A DNA stretch of 64,000 nucleotides from an uncultured Clostridia bacterium. GTDB taxonomy: Bacteria > Bacillota > Clostridia > Oscillospirales > Acutalibacteraceae. The stretch is from contig CALWIU010000030.1 in the NCBI GenBank assembly GCA_944380845.1, positions 1-64,000 on the forward strand, written 5' to 3'. Below the pieces are notes generated by a model. That model saw only the letters and a list, made by a program, of their open reading frames with translations. It ran no database searches and was not told the DNA's origin. Of the stretch, positions 42,469 through 53,423 are shown piece by piece. Each line of letters starts with the position of its first letter. Positions within the stretch are counted from its first letter, which is position 1. The position numbers and the translations under genes were made by a program.

Positions 42469-43776
42469 ATGGACTCTTTTCGGGATCTTTTCGAGCAGGT
42501 CCTGCTTTTATGTAAATCCGACGATACGATCGCGGATGTGACCTATAATCTTTTTTTTGATGATCTTGAACCGGTTGACTTTTCCAACGATACCGCTATT
42601 TTGCAAACCACTTCCGATTTCAAACAGGGAATCCTGGCGGGAAAATACGCCGATCTTTTACAAAAGAACTTTGAAAAATTGCTGGGTTTCCCGGTTCAGG
42701 TCGAAATCAAAGTAAAAAATCAAAAAGAAGAAACAAGCGCTTTTCCGTCCGTTACCCCCGGAAAAAACGAAGAATACACCTTTGATACCTTTGTTGTTGG
42801 CGCGGAAAACAAATTTGCTTACGCCGCCTGTCAGCGTGTTGCCAAAGACCCCGGCACGATCTACAACCCTCTGTTTATTTACGGGCGTTCCGGTCTGGGC
42901 AAAACCCATTTGCTGATGGCCACCCAAAACGAAATACGCAAAAACAACCCCGACGCCAATATTCTTTATACCACAAGTGAAAACTTCACCAACGATATGG
43001 TCAGCTTTCTTGCGCAAAAGAACATGGAAGAATTTCACAATAAATACCGCACCGTTGATGTGCTTCTGATCGACGATGTTCAGTTTTTGCAAAATAAAAT
43101 GGGCTTTCAGGAAGAGTTCTTCCATACCTTCAATGCACTGACACAGGTCGGCAAACAGGTTATTCTGACATCTGACCGGCCTCCGAGAGAGATCGACACC
43201 TTGACAGACCGTCTGCGCAACCGATTTGAAAGCGGCCTTTTGGCAGATATCCAGCCGCCTGATATCGAAACGCGTATGGCAATCGTCAAAAAGAAAGCCC
43301 AACAGTTTCAAATGGAGCTTTCACCGCAAATCGTGGAATATGTTGCAGAAAAACTGAAAAACAATATCCGCCAGTTAGAAGGGGCTGTGAAAAAAATCTT
43401 TGCCATGTCTTCGCTGACAGGCAACGCCCCCACCATCGATATGGCAGAAGAAGCCATTCGCGATGTACAAACCGATAACATGCCTGTCGGCGTCAAAACC
43501 GAAAAAATCATCGAATATATCGCCAATTTTTACGGCATTACCCCGGCGGACATCACTTCAAACAAAAAAAATGCCAATATTGCCCTGGCCCGGCAGGTAA
43601 CCGTTTATGTTCTTCGGGAAATCACCGGCCAAACCCTGCAAATGATCGGTGAAGCCATCGGCGGTAAAAATCATTCGACCATCAACTATTCGATTTCTCT
43701 TGTCGAAAAAAAGATGCGGAACGAACCGTCCTTTAAAAATACGGTTTTTGAAATTATAAACAATTTACAGGAATGA
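42469..43776 (+). CDS. dnaA: Chromosomal replication initiator DnaA
   Basis: A 435-residue DnaA. Domain I (1-80) begins MDSFRDLFEQVL. After a short linker comes the AAA+ domain III with Walker A FIYGRSGLGKTHL (about 139-151), Walker B VLLIDDVQFL (about 201), and sensor II-like NNIRQLEGAVKKI (about 300). DNA-binding domain IV carries the signature GGKNHSTINYS near 403. ATG 42469 is preferred to 42460 because AGAAAGGATGG then has proper spacing. Standard length. First gene of the origin cluster; probable self-regulation is not visible in its leader. Confidence 0.97.
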   Translation: MDSFRDLFEQVLLLCKSDDTIADVTYNLFFDDLEPVDFSNDTAILQTTSDFKQGILAGKYADLLQKNFEKLLGFPVQVEIKVKNQKEETSAFPSVTPGKNEEYTFDTFVVGAENKFAYAACQRVAKDPGTIYNPLFIYGRSGLGKTHLLMATQNEIRKNNPDANILYTTSENFTNDMVSFLAQKNMEEFHNKYRTVDVLLIDDVQFLQNKMGFQEEFFHTFNALTQVGKQVILTSDRPPREIDTLTDRLRNRFESGLLADIQPPDIETRMAIVKKKAQQFQMELSPQIVEYVAEKLKNNIRQLEGAVKKIFAMSSLTGNAPTIDMAEEAIRDVQTDNMPVGVKTEKIIEYIANFYGITPADITSNKKNANIALARQVTVYVLREITGQTLQMIGEAIGGKNHSTINYSISLVEKKMRNEPSFKNTVFEIINNLQE

Positions 43777-43804
43777 TTTTCCGTCCTTCTTTTTCATCAA
43801 GTTA

Positions 43805-43985
43805 TGCGTTATCAACAACCACTTTTCGACATTTTTGTCTTTTTGTCGGAAACAAAAAAAGCAATCAACAGTCTTTAACAAGCCATCAACATGGCGGTAT
43901 CGCCTATTTGTGGCGGCAAATAAGACTTTTTCCCGTTTTCATCATTTTCGACACCCCTTATTATTACTACAAAAATACAAGACTT
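43805..43985 (+). other. Candidate origin: DnaA-box-like sites and DnaA-trio motif in the dnaA-dnaN spacer
   Basis: The 228-base spacer has TTATCAACA (43809-43817, one mismatch from TTATCCACA) and two further ATCAACA elements (43864-43870, 43885-43891). Downstream a GC-rich CGACACCCC (about 43949-43957) is followed at once by TTATTATTACTA (43958-43969). Read 3' to 5' on the lower strand this is AAT-AAT-AAT-GAT, the DnaA-trio pattern, then an A/T tract. This order, boxes then GC cluster then trios, is that of the basal unwinding system known from Bacillus. GC skew of neighbouring sequence changes sign about here. Confidence 0.55.
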
Positions 43986-44004
43986 TTTCTACGGATGTGA
44001 GAGC

Positions 44005-45120
44005 ATGAAAATCATTTGCAACACCGTTGCGCTGACGGACGCGTGTAATAATGTGCAAAGAGCCGTTGCGGCAAAATCCGTCAATCCGGCACTGGAAGGA
44101 ATCTGCATCAAGACGACCGAACAGGGAATTGAACTTTGCGGTTATGACCTGGAAGTGGGGATCACCACCATGCTGGATGCCGGCAAAGCCGGAGAAGGCG
44201 GCATTATACTGAATGCAAAAACCTTTTGTGATATGCTTCGCCGACTGCCGGCGGAAAATGTAACCATTGAAGCAGACGATAAACAGCGCTGCACCATTAA
44301 AAGCGGCGACACCGAGTATCATATTACCGGCATGGCGCAGGATGAATATCCGGATTTGCCTTATGTTATGGGCGGATCTCCTGTGGTGCTCCCGCAGGCG
44401 GTATTGAAAAATATGATTCGTCAGGTCATCTTTGCCGTTTCTACCGATGAAAGCAAAACCGTTCACCGGGGCGTTAAATTTGAAATCGCACCGGGTCATT
44501 TGTCACTGATCGCGCTTGACGGCTACCGTCTTGCCATACGCCGGGAAGAAGTAGAATATTCCGGAGACGAAATGACTTTTGTCGTACCTGCAAAAACACT
44601 GTCCGAAGTGATTAAAATCATGGATGATGAAGACGGATATCTTTCATTGAATTTGGACGGAAAACATATCGTTTTCGGTTTAAACGGATATCAGATTGTT
44701 TCGCGTCTTTTGGAAGGGCATTTTCTGGATTACGGCAGTGCGATTCCCAAACAGTTTGAAACGGAAGTAAAAGTCAGTACCCGTGATTTTATTGAAAGCA
44801 TTGACAGAATGACGCCTTTGATCAACGAAAAATTTAAAACGCCGCTTCGCTGTGTTTTTGCCGATCAATCCCTGAATCTTTACAGCAATACCACATTGGG
44901 CAGCGCAAGCGACCGTATTGACGCGGTTATTACCGGTCCCGATGTCGAAAAAGGTTTTAATAGCCGGTATCTGTCGGAAGCCTTCCGCGCGATTGATTCC
45001 GACGAAGCGCTGATCCGGTTAAATACGCAAGCCGTTTCCCCCGCCTGTGTCTTTCCGATCAGCGGTGACAGCTTTTTCTATATGATTCTTCCGGTGAGGT
45101 TACCCAATGAAAACGGATAA
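44005..45120 (+). CDS. dnaN: DNA polymerase III beta sliding clamp
   Basis: A 371-residue beta clamp that encircles DNA as a dimer and tethers polymerase III. The three repeated clamp domains are visible (about 1-120, 128-245, 250-371); the last ends in the usual MILPVRL sequence. Start ATG 44005 follows a weak SD (GGATGTGAG). It overlaps the S4-domain gene by 14 bases. I see no promoter other than dnaA's, so dnaA-dnaN expression is probably joint. Confidence 0.96.
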   Translation: MKIICNTVALTDACNNVQRAVAAKSVNPALEGICIKTTEQGIELCGYDLEVGITTMLDAGKAGEGGIILNAKTFCDMLRRLPAENVTIEADDKQRCTIKSGDTEYHITGMAQDEYPDLPYVMGGSPVVLPQAVLKNMIRQVIFAVSTDESKTVHRGVKFEIAPGHLSLIALDGYRLAIRREEVEYSGDEMTFVVPAKTLSEVIKIMDDEDGYLSLNLDGKHIVFGLNGYQIVSRLLEGHFLDYGSAIPKQFETEVKVSTRDFIESIDRMTPLINEKFKTPLRCVFADQSLNLYSNTTLGSASDRIDAVITGPDVEKGFNSRYLSEAFRAIDSDEALIRLNTQAVSPACVFPISGDSFFYMILPVRLPNENG

Positions 45121-45382
45121 AAAAGTGGTTCGCCTAAAAGTCGGAACAGTTCGTAAAAAAGAAGAATCTCTTCCCATTACGACCCCTTTTATCAAGCTGG
45201 AATCGGCGTTAAAGCTCGCAGGAATCGCACAAACAGGCGGACAGGCGAAAATGATGATCCAAAACGGGGAAATTTCCGTAAACGGTGAGGCTTGTTATCA
45301 GAGAGGTAAAAAACTGAAAAACGGCGATGTCTTTTCTACTGCAAAAGAAAAAATTACTGTGACAGGCAATTTTACTGAATAA
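45107..45382 (+). CDS. rlbA: S4-domain RNA-binding protein (RlbA/YaaA)
   Basis: A 91-residue S4-like protein: TPFIKLESALKLAGIAQTGGQAKMMIQNGEISVNGE is the S4 helix-turn-strand signature. Conserved between dnaN and recF in Bacillota; thought to act in ribosome assembly or RNA binding. It begins inside the end of dnaN (14-base overlap, different frame), so it is translationally coupled. It is slightly longer at the N terminus (about 20 basic residues) than the Bacillus form. Confidence 0.9.
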   Translation: MKTDKKVVRLKVGTVRKKEESLPITTPFIKLESALKLAGIAQTGGQAKMMIQNGEISVNGEACYQRGKKLKNGDVFSTAKEKITVTGNFTE

Positions 45383-45401
45383 CGAATCTTAGAGATAAAG
45401 A

Positions 45402-46475
45402 ATGATACGCTCACTTTCTTTTTATAATTTCAGGAATCTTTCCGATCTGACTTTTCAGCCATCGGAAAAAATAAACATTCTCTGGGGAAAAAATGCCCAG
45501 GGTAAAACCAATATCATGGAAGGTATCTGGCTGTTTTGCGGTTGTAAGAGCTTTCGCGGTGCAGGCGATAAGGAAATGATCCGTTTCGGAGAAAAGGAAG
45601 CGCAGCTTTTTTGCTCCTTCACCGATGAAAAAGACGAACGCGAAGCCAAAATAACGATTACCGACCGAAGGCGGGCTTTTTTAGACGGAGAGGCTTTGTC
45701 CTCGCCGGTACGGCTGATGGGGCAATTTTCAGCTGTGGTCTTTTCCCCCGCACATTTAACTTTGATTAAAAACGGTCCGGGTGAAAGAAGAAAATTTTTA
45801 GATACCGCTCTTTGTCAGTTATATCCGGTTTACGCGGGAATGCTTTCCCGTTATTATAAAGCGCTTCATCAGAGAAATTCCCTTTTGCGGGATCTGCCGT
45901 ATCATCATGAGCTCAGCGATACGCTGGACGCCTGGGATCAGCTTTTGGCAAACGCAGCCGTCCGCGTTCTGAAAGCGCGGAAAAAATATGCGCTGTTATT
46001 GGAAAACGCGGCACAGGAAATTTATGAAGGGATTTCCGGCGGAGAGATTTTTCATTGCTCCTATCGGCAATCGGCTTCAGAAGATGATTTTGTCAACGCC
46101 CTTGTACAGAACAGGGAACAGGATCTTCGCCGCAAAAGTACCGGGGTTGGACCGCACCGGGATGATCTGCAAATAACCATCGGCGGAAAATCGGCTCGCT
46201 CCTTTGCTTCTCAGGGACAACAGCGAAGCGCTGCGCTGGCATTGAAAATGGCGGAAGCAAAAATTTTATTTGAGCAAACAGGGGCTTTCCCTGTTATTCT
46301 GCTGGATGATGTAATGAGCGAATTGGATGAAAGCCGGCAAAATTATATTTTAAACCATATCGAAAACAAACAGGTTTTTATTACCTGCTGTGACCCAAAT
46401 ACGGTTCAAAAAGCAAAAGAGGGTCGTTTCTTTCATATAGAAAACGGGAAATTGACGGAGAAAAAAGAAAAATAG
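45402..46475 (+). CDS. recF: DNA replication and repair protein RecF
   Basis: A 357-residue SMC-like ATPase for recombination at gaps. Walker A WGKNAQGKTN (about 29-38), signature FASQGQQRSAALALK (about 266) and Walker B VILLDDVMSELDE (about 300). Length fits the family. It begins 19 bases after rlbA and ends three bases before remB. Confidence 0.96.
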   Translation: MIRSLSFYNFRNLSDLTFQPSEKINILWGKNAQGKTNIMEGIWLFCGCKSFRGAGDKEMIRFGEKEAQLFCSFTDEKDEREAKITITDRRRAFLDGEALSSPVRLMGQFSAVVFSPAHLTLIKNGPGERRKFLDTALCQLYPVYAGMLSRYYKALHQRNSLLRDLPYHHELSDTLDAWDQLLANAAVRVLKARKKYALLLENAAQEIYEGISGGEIFHCSYRQSASEDDFVNALVQNREQDLRRKSTGVGPHRDDLQITIGGKSARSFASQGQQRSAALALKMAEAKILFEQTGAFPVILLDDVMSELDESRQNYILNHIENKQVFITCCDPNTVQKAKEGRFFHIENGKLTEKKEK

Positions 46476-46477
46476 TT

Positions 46478-46774
46478 ATGTATATTCATTTAGGACAGGG
46501 TGCGGTAACACGCAGCCGGGATGTGGTCGCTGTTTTTGATCTGGACACTTCCACCATCAGCAAAATCACCCGGGATTTTTTAAAAAAAGCGGAACAGGAC
46601 GGTTCGGTTTGCTACGATTCATTCGATCTGCCGAAATCGTTTGTTGTATGCTGTGAACCGGGTAAAAAAGAAAACAAAATTCATTTATCCCTTCTTTCTG
46701 TCGGAACGCTGCAAAAAAGAGCGGAGACGGTTTCCGGAGGGAAAGGAGAAAAACTGCGCGAAACCCTTGAATAA
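46478..46774 (+). CDS. remB: RemB/DUF370 family DNA-binding-like regulator
   Basis: A 98-residue member of the RemA/RemB family, small DNA-binding proteins linked in Bacillus to matrix gene control; their place before gyrB is conserved. The start MYIHLGQGAVTRSRDVVAVFDLD is diagnostic. A C-terminal extension of about 15 residues follows the core. Two bases separate it from recF and 15 from gyrB, so it is part of the same transcript. Confidence 0.85.
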   Translation: MYIHLGQGAVTRSRDVVAVFDLDTSTISKITRDFLKKAEQDGSVCYDSFDLPKSFVVCCEPGKKENKIHLSLLSVGTLQKRAETVSGGKGEKLRETLE

Positions 46775-48796
<2,022 letters not shown>

Positions 48797-48810
48797 GCGG
48801 GGGTCAGACC

Positions 48811-51351
48811 ATGGAATTTGAAAACACACCACAGATAAGGGAAGACGGCAGTTCCGCCGGTACGCTTTTGAATGTGGATATTGTTAAGGAAATGAAAAAC
48901 GCCTATCTGGATTATTCCATGACGGTTATCATTTCCAGGGCGCTGCCCGATGTAAGGGACGGTTTAAAACCGGTACACCGCCGCATCCTGTATACAATGT
49001 ATGAAAATAATCTGACGCCGGATAAGGCGTACAGAAAATGCGCCGATACGGTCGGCGCCGTGCTCGGCCGGTACCATCCCCACGGCGACGCGTCGGTTTA
49101 TGACGCAATGGTTCGTCTGGCGCAGACCTTTTCCATGCGTTATGTTCTGGTAGACGGCCACGGCAATTTCGGTTCGGTGGACGGCGATCCGGCTGCGGCT
49201 TACCGTTATACCGAATCTCGTATGAGCAAAATGAGTTTGGAAATGTTGACGGATATCGACAAAGATACCGTTGACTTTATGCCGAACTACGATGACCGAC
49301 TGAAAGAACCGACGGTTCTGCCGGCTAAATTCCCGAATTTGCTGGTAAACGGATCGACCGGTATCGCTGTCGGTATGGCGACCAACATTCCACCGCATAA
49401 TTTAAAAGAAGTGGTGGACGGCGTTTGCTGTGTAATCGATAATCCCGATGCTACGCTGGATGATATCATGGAGCATATCAAAGGACCGGATTTTCCGACC
49501 TATGGAATCATCATGGGTCGTGCGGGGATCCGTGCCGCCTATGGTACCGGCCGGGGTAAAATTACACTGCGGGCGCGTACCGAGATTGTTGAAACCAAAA
49601 ACAACCGGTATCAGATTGTCGTAACAGAGATTCCCTATCAGGTCAATAAAGCAAACTTAATCAAAAGCATTGCGGATCTGGTAAAAGAGAAAAAAATTGA
49701 AGGCATTTCCGATATCAACGACTATTCCAACCGCAACGGAATGCACATTTGCATTGATTTGAAAAGGGATGCGAATCCGCAGCTTGTTTTAAATCAGCTT
49801 TTTTCTTATTCCCAATTACAAATTACTTACGGCATTATTTTGCTGGCGATTGTAGACGGGGAACCAAAGGTTTTGACTTTACGGGATATCATCGATCATT
49901 ATATCGATCACCAGTGCAATGTGATTGTTCGCCGTACCCGGTTTTATTTGAAAAAAGCCGAGGAACGCGTTCATATTTTAGAAGCGCTGCTGCGTGCCAT
50001 TGATTTTATCGATGACATTATCGAGATGATTAAGGCGTCCGCCAACATTCCGGAAGCAAAGCAAACGCTGATGGATCGGTATGATTTTGATGAAATTCAG
50101 GCGACGCACATTGTGCAAATGCGCTTGGGACAGCTTACCGGTCTGGAACGGGAAAAATTGCAGACGGAAATGGATGATCTGCTTTCCAAAATTTCCGAAT
50201 ATCGTGAAATTTTGGGATCGCATGAAAAAGTTCTTTCCATTGTGAAATCTGAAATTCTTGCGATCCGTGACAAATATGCGGATGAACGCAGGACGGAGAT
50301 TATGAATATTTCCGGTGAAGTGGAAGACGAATCGCTGATTCCGGAGGAAACCTGCGTATATACGCTGACTTCGATGGGATACATCAAGCGCCAGCCGCTG
50401 GAAAACTATAAGCAGCAAAAGCGCGGCGGTAGAGGAATGAAAGGAATGAGCCGGCGGGAAGAGGATGTGGCGGACACCATGTTCACCTGTTCGTCTCATG
50501 ATTTCATCATGTTCTTTACCACCAAAGGCAGAGCGTATAAGCTCAAGGGATATGAAATTCCAGAAGGCAGCCGTCAGAGCAAAGGCATGAATGTTGTAAA
50601 CCTTTTGCCGCTGGATGCAGATGAAAAAATCTCGTCCATGCTGCCGGTTCCGAAGGAAGAAAACGGGGAATTCCTTTGCATGGTCACAAAGAACGGAATC
50701 ATTAAACGCACCGAGCTTGCGAATTTCAAGCATATTCGGAAAACCGGCATCATTGCTTTGAGTTTGGATGATAACGATGAGCTGGCATGGGTTAAACTGA
50801 CCAGCGGCAGCGATCTTTTGATGGTCGGTACCAAAAACGGCATGAGCATTTGCTTCCATGAAAGCGATGCGCGCGCCGTCGGCAGAACCGCAAGAGGCGT
50901 TCGCGCCATCAGCCTGAGAGGCGATGATGAAGTAACCGGTCTTTGCGTTCTGAATGATAACACCCGTGTTTTGACCGTCAGTGAAACCGGTTTCGGCCGC
51001 CTGAGTGAAAACGCGGATTACCGCGTGCAATCCCGCGGCGGTTTCGGTGTGAAAAATTATCGTACGGAAATGTATGGTCAGGTTGCCGCTGTGCGCAGTG
51101 TCGGTGAAAATGAAGATTTGATCCTGATTTCTTCAGACGGTATCATCATTCGGATCCCTGCCGACGGCATCAGCATTTCGCACCGCCCGTCCAAAGGCGT
51201 AAGAGTTATGCGCCTGAGTGAAGGGGCGCGGGTTGTTACCGTTGCCGATGTGCCGAAGGATGAAAATGAAGAAACCGACGACTTGCCTGAGCCTACCGAA
51301 GAAGAGAAAGCGGAAGCGGCTCTTGACGAGGATTTAGACGACAAAGAATAA
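48811..51351 (+). CDS. gyrA: DNA gyrase subunit A
   Basis: An 846-residue subunit with the breakage-reunion domain: [33 protein letters not shown] and the catalytic Tyr in [11 protein letters not shown] (about residue 132). The DNA-wrapping C-terminal propeller includes the GyrA box [10 protein letters not shown] (about 533) and ends with an acidic tail. At the position equal to E. coli Ser83 the sequence is HGDASVY, the wild-type-like serine context. It closes the dnaA-gyrA cluster; a terminator follows. Confidence 0.97.
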   Translation: MEFENTPQIREDGSSAGTLLNVDIVKEMKNAYLDYSMTVIISRALPDVRDGLKPVHRRILYTMYENNLTPDKAYRKCADTVGAVLGRYHPHGDASVYDAMVRLAQTFSMRYVLVDGHGNFGSVDGDPAAAYRYTESRMSKMSLEMLTDIDKDTVDFMPNYDDRLKEPTVLPAKFPNLLVNGSTGIAVGMATNIPPHNLKEVVDGVCCVIDNPDATLDDIMEHIKGPDFPTYGIIMGRAGIRAAYGTGRGKITLRARTEIVETKNNRYQIVVTEIPYQVNKANLIKSIADLVKEKKIEGISDINDYSNRNGMHICIDLKRDANPQLVLNQLFSYSQLQITYGIILLAIVDGEPKVLTLRDIIDHYIDHQCNVIVRRTRFYLKKAEERVHILEALLRAIDFIDDIIEMIKASANIPEAKQTLMDRYDFDEIQATHIVQMRLGQLTGLEREKLQTEMDDLLSKISEYREILGSHEKVLSIVKSEILAIRDKYADERRTEIMNISGEVEDESLIPEETCVYTLTSMGYIKRQPLENYKQQKRGGRGMKGMSRREEDVADTMFTCSSHDFIMFFTTKGRAYKLKGYEIPEGSRQSKGMNVVNLLPLDADEKISSMLPVPKEENGEFLCMVTKNGIIKRTELANFKHIRKTGIIALSLDDNDELAWVKLTSGSDLLMVGTKNGMSICFHESDARAVGRTARGVRAISLRGDDEVTGLCVLNDNTRVLTVSETGFGRLSENADYRVQSRGGFGVKNYRTEMYGQVAAVRSVGENEDLILISSDGIIIRIPADGISISHRPSKGVRVMRLSEGARVVTVADVPKDENEETDDLPEPTEEEKAEAALDEDLDDKE

Positions 51352-51355
51352 AAGC

Positions 51356-51400
51356 AATTGCCCCCGTTTTCCCAACACAGGGAAGGCGGGGACAGTTTTC
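51356..51400 (+). terminator. Terminator after gyrA
   Basis: Stem CCCCgttttCCC / GGGaaggcGGGG about 51361-51392 with interior bulge, followed by GTTTTCTTT. Less regular than the others. Confidence 0.6.
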
Positions 51401-51428
51401 TTTGCCTTGTTATAAGGGAAGGGCAGTC

Positions 51429-51456
51429 TTGACAACAAATGGGTCGGTGTTATAAT
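51429..51456 (+). promoter_or_regulatory. mnmE promoter
   Basis: Plus strand consensus -35 TTGACA (51429-51434), 16-base spacer, consensus -10 TATAAT (51451-51456). Confidence 0.82.
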
Positions 51457-51481
51457 AGAGAAAGAAATTGAGGTGAAGAAA

Positions 51482-52843
51482 TTGGGTACCATTGCCGCTG
51501 TTGCAACGCCTGCCGGTACGGGCGGGATCGGTGTCATCCGTTTGTCCGGAGAAGACGCGATTGCCATTGCCGACGGTGTTTTTTGTTCTGTAAGCGGGAA
51601 AAAACTACAGGAAATTCCGGGTTATACTGCCCTTTTCGGAACGATCAGAGACGGAAACGAAATACTGGATGAAGCGGTGGCTCTGGTTTTCCGCGCACCG
51701 AAAAGCTATACCGGTGAAGATGTGGTGGAGCTTTCCTGTCACGGCGGCGGGTATGTGCTTTCTCAGGTATTGCGGCTGCTGTTTCAAAAGGGCGCCGAAG
51801 CGGCGGGACCCGGTGAGTTCACCAAACGGGCATTTTTAAACGGAAAAATGGATCTGACAAAAGCGGAAGCGGTCATGCGGATTGTCAGTGCCCGCGGCAG
51901 CGACGCGCTTCGGGCTGCCGTTTCCACTTTACATGGCGCGCTCGGCGACAGGATACGCATGATCCGTGAAAAGTTGATTACCGCTTCCGCCGGTTTGGGC
52001 GTTTGGGCAGATTATCCGGATGAGGATGTGCCGGAAGTGCAAAGCGGCGAGCTTTTGCAGACGCTGGAAGAAGCGAAAAGCGCGCTTTCGGAGCTGATTC
52101 GTTCTTTCGACAGCGGTCAGGCGATTACACAGGGTGTCGATACGGTGATTTGCGGCAAACCCAATGTAGGCAAATCCGCGCTGATGAACCTGTTGACCGG
52201 TAAAGAGCGTTCCATTGTGACCTGTGTCGCCGGAACCACGCGGGATGTCATCGAAGAGACGGTTTTGCTGGGCAATGTATTGCTTCGTTTGTCCGATACG
52301 GCGGGTTTGCATGAAACCGGCGATCCGGTAGAAAAAATCGGCGTTGCCCGTGCCCGGGAAAAACTGGAAAATGCCGCTTTGATTTTTGCTGTCTTTGACT
52401 CCTCCCGCGTGCCGGATGAGGAAGACAGGGAATTGATTGCGCTTTGCCGGGGCAGACGGTGTATCGCGGTTCTGAACAAATCAGATTTGCCGCCTTTGCT
52501 TACCGCAGAGGATCTCAGGGCAGATTTTGAAAACATTGTGGAAATATCCGCCAAAAGCGGAGAAGGGTTTGAAAAACTAAAAACGGAAACGGAAACCCTT
52601 TTGGGAACGGCAGGGGTCGATACCTCCGCGCCGATGCTGCAAAATGAAAGGCAATTTGCCTGCTGTCAAAAGGCTCTTGCGGAGATCACACAGGCTGCGC
52701 AGGCACTTGCCGGCGGCGTTACTTATGATGCGGTGCATATCAACATTGACAGCGCGATTGATTTTCTTTCGGAATTGACCGGCGATCAGGTTTCCGAGTT
52801 GGTTGTGGATAAGATTTTTTCCGAATTTTGTGTCGGAAAATAA
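51482..52843 (+). CDS. mnmE: tRNA uridine-5-carboxymethylaminomethyl GTPase MnmE
   Basis: A 453-residue GTPase that with MnmG modifies wobble uridine of tRNAs. N-terminal folate-binding part starts GTIAAVATPAGTGGIGVIR; G1 GKPNVGKSALMN (about 221), G3 DTAGLHETGD (about 268), G4 NKSDL (about 334) and the C-terminal CVGK end with the conserved Cys. Start TTG 51482 is preferred since GAGGTGA precedes it and homology begins there; GTG 51473 is the alternative. It has its own promoter. Unlike in most relatives, mnmG is not next to it; four genes intervene. Confidence 0.95.
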   Translation: MGTIAAVATPAGTGGIGVIRLSGEDAIAIADGVFCSVSGKKLQEIPGYTALFGTIRDGNEILDEAVALVFRAPKSYTGEDVVELSCHGGGYVLSQVLRLLFQKGAEAAGPGEFTKRAFLNGKMDLTKAEAVMRIVSARGSDALRAAVSTLHGALGDRIRMIREKLITASAGLGVWADYPDEDVPEVQSGELLQTLEEAKSALSELIRSFDSGQAITQGVDTVICGKPNVGKSALMNLLTGKERSIVTCVAGTTRDVIEETVLLGNVLLRLSDTAGLHETGDPVEKIGVARAREKLENAALIFAVFDSSRVPDEEDRELIALCRGRRCIAVLNKSDLPPLLTAEDLRADFENIVEISAKSGEGFEKLKTETETLLGTAGVDTSAPMLQNERQFACCQKALAEITQAAQALAGGVTYDAVHINIDSAIDFLSELTGDQVSELVVDKIFSEFCVGK

Positions 52844-52864
52844 AGATAGTGAGGAGAAACGGAA

Positions 52865-53362
52865 ATGCCAAAACGCGAAAAATATCTGTCCTGGGATGAA
52901 TATTTCATGGGCATTGCCCTGCTCAGCGCCCGCCGCAGCAAAGATCCGAATACCCGGGTCGGTGCGTGCATTGTCAGCGAGGGCAATAAAATTATGTCTG
53001 TCGGCTACAATGGGTTTCCCAGAGGGTGCAGTGACGATGAATATCCCTGGGAGCGCGAAGGCGATGAGCTCAAGACAAAATATCCCTATGTCTGTCACGC
53101 AGAGTTGAACGCGATTTTGAACAGCCGGGGCGGGGATTTGACTGGCTGCCGCATTTATGTGCCGTTGTTCCCCTGCAATGAATGTGCCAAAGCCATTATT
53201 CAATGTGGGATCCGGGAGGTTGTTTATTTATCTGACAAATACGATGGAACACCTTCGGTTGTCGCATCCAAGCGAATGCTCGCTTCCGCCGGTGTAAAAC
53301 TGCGCTGTCTAGATTGTTCGTTGGATGAATTGACGCTGTCTTACCGAAAAGAGGATGTTTGA
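52865..53362 (+). CDS. dCMP deaminase (ComEB-like)
   Basis: A 165-residue zinc deaminase that converts dCMP to dUMP for dTTP synthesis. Motifs: CHAELNAILN (about 77, His and Glu), PCNECAKAIIQCGI (about 99-112), and substrate motif GYNGFPRGCSDDEY (about 45-58). SD GAGGAG precedes ATG 52865, 21 bases after mnmE, so it shares that transcript. Ends in a bidirectional terminator. Confidence 0.93.
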   Translation: MPKREKYLSWDEYFMGIALLSARRSKDPNTRVGACIVSEGNKIMSVGYNGFPRGCSDDEYPWEREGDELKTKYPYVCHAELNAILNSRGGDLTGCRIYVPLFPCNECAKAIIQCGIREVVYLSDKYDGTPSVVASKRMLASAGVKLRCLDCSLDELTLSYRKEDV

Positions 53363-53380
53363 AATATTGTTTTTATAAAA

Positions 53381-53423
53381 AAGCAGGACTGCCGACAAAG
53401 CAAATCGGCAGCCCCGTTTTTTA
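53381..53423. terminator. Bidirectional terminator between dCMP deaminase and histidine kinase
   Basis: Stem CTGCCGA (53389-53395) / TCGGCAG (53405-53411) with AAAAAA on the left and TTTTTT on the right; it overlaps the end of the kinase gene. Confidence 0.82.

Noticed and set aside
49978..51030. Minus-strand open frame of 350 codons
   Set aside because: Antisense to gyrA; the gyrA frame is unquestionable.
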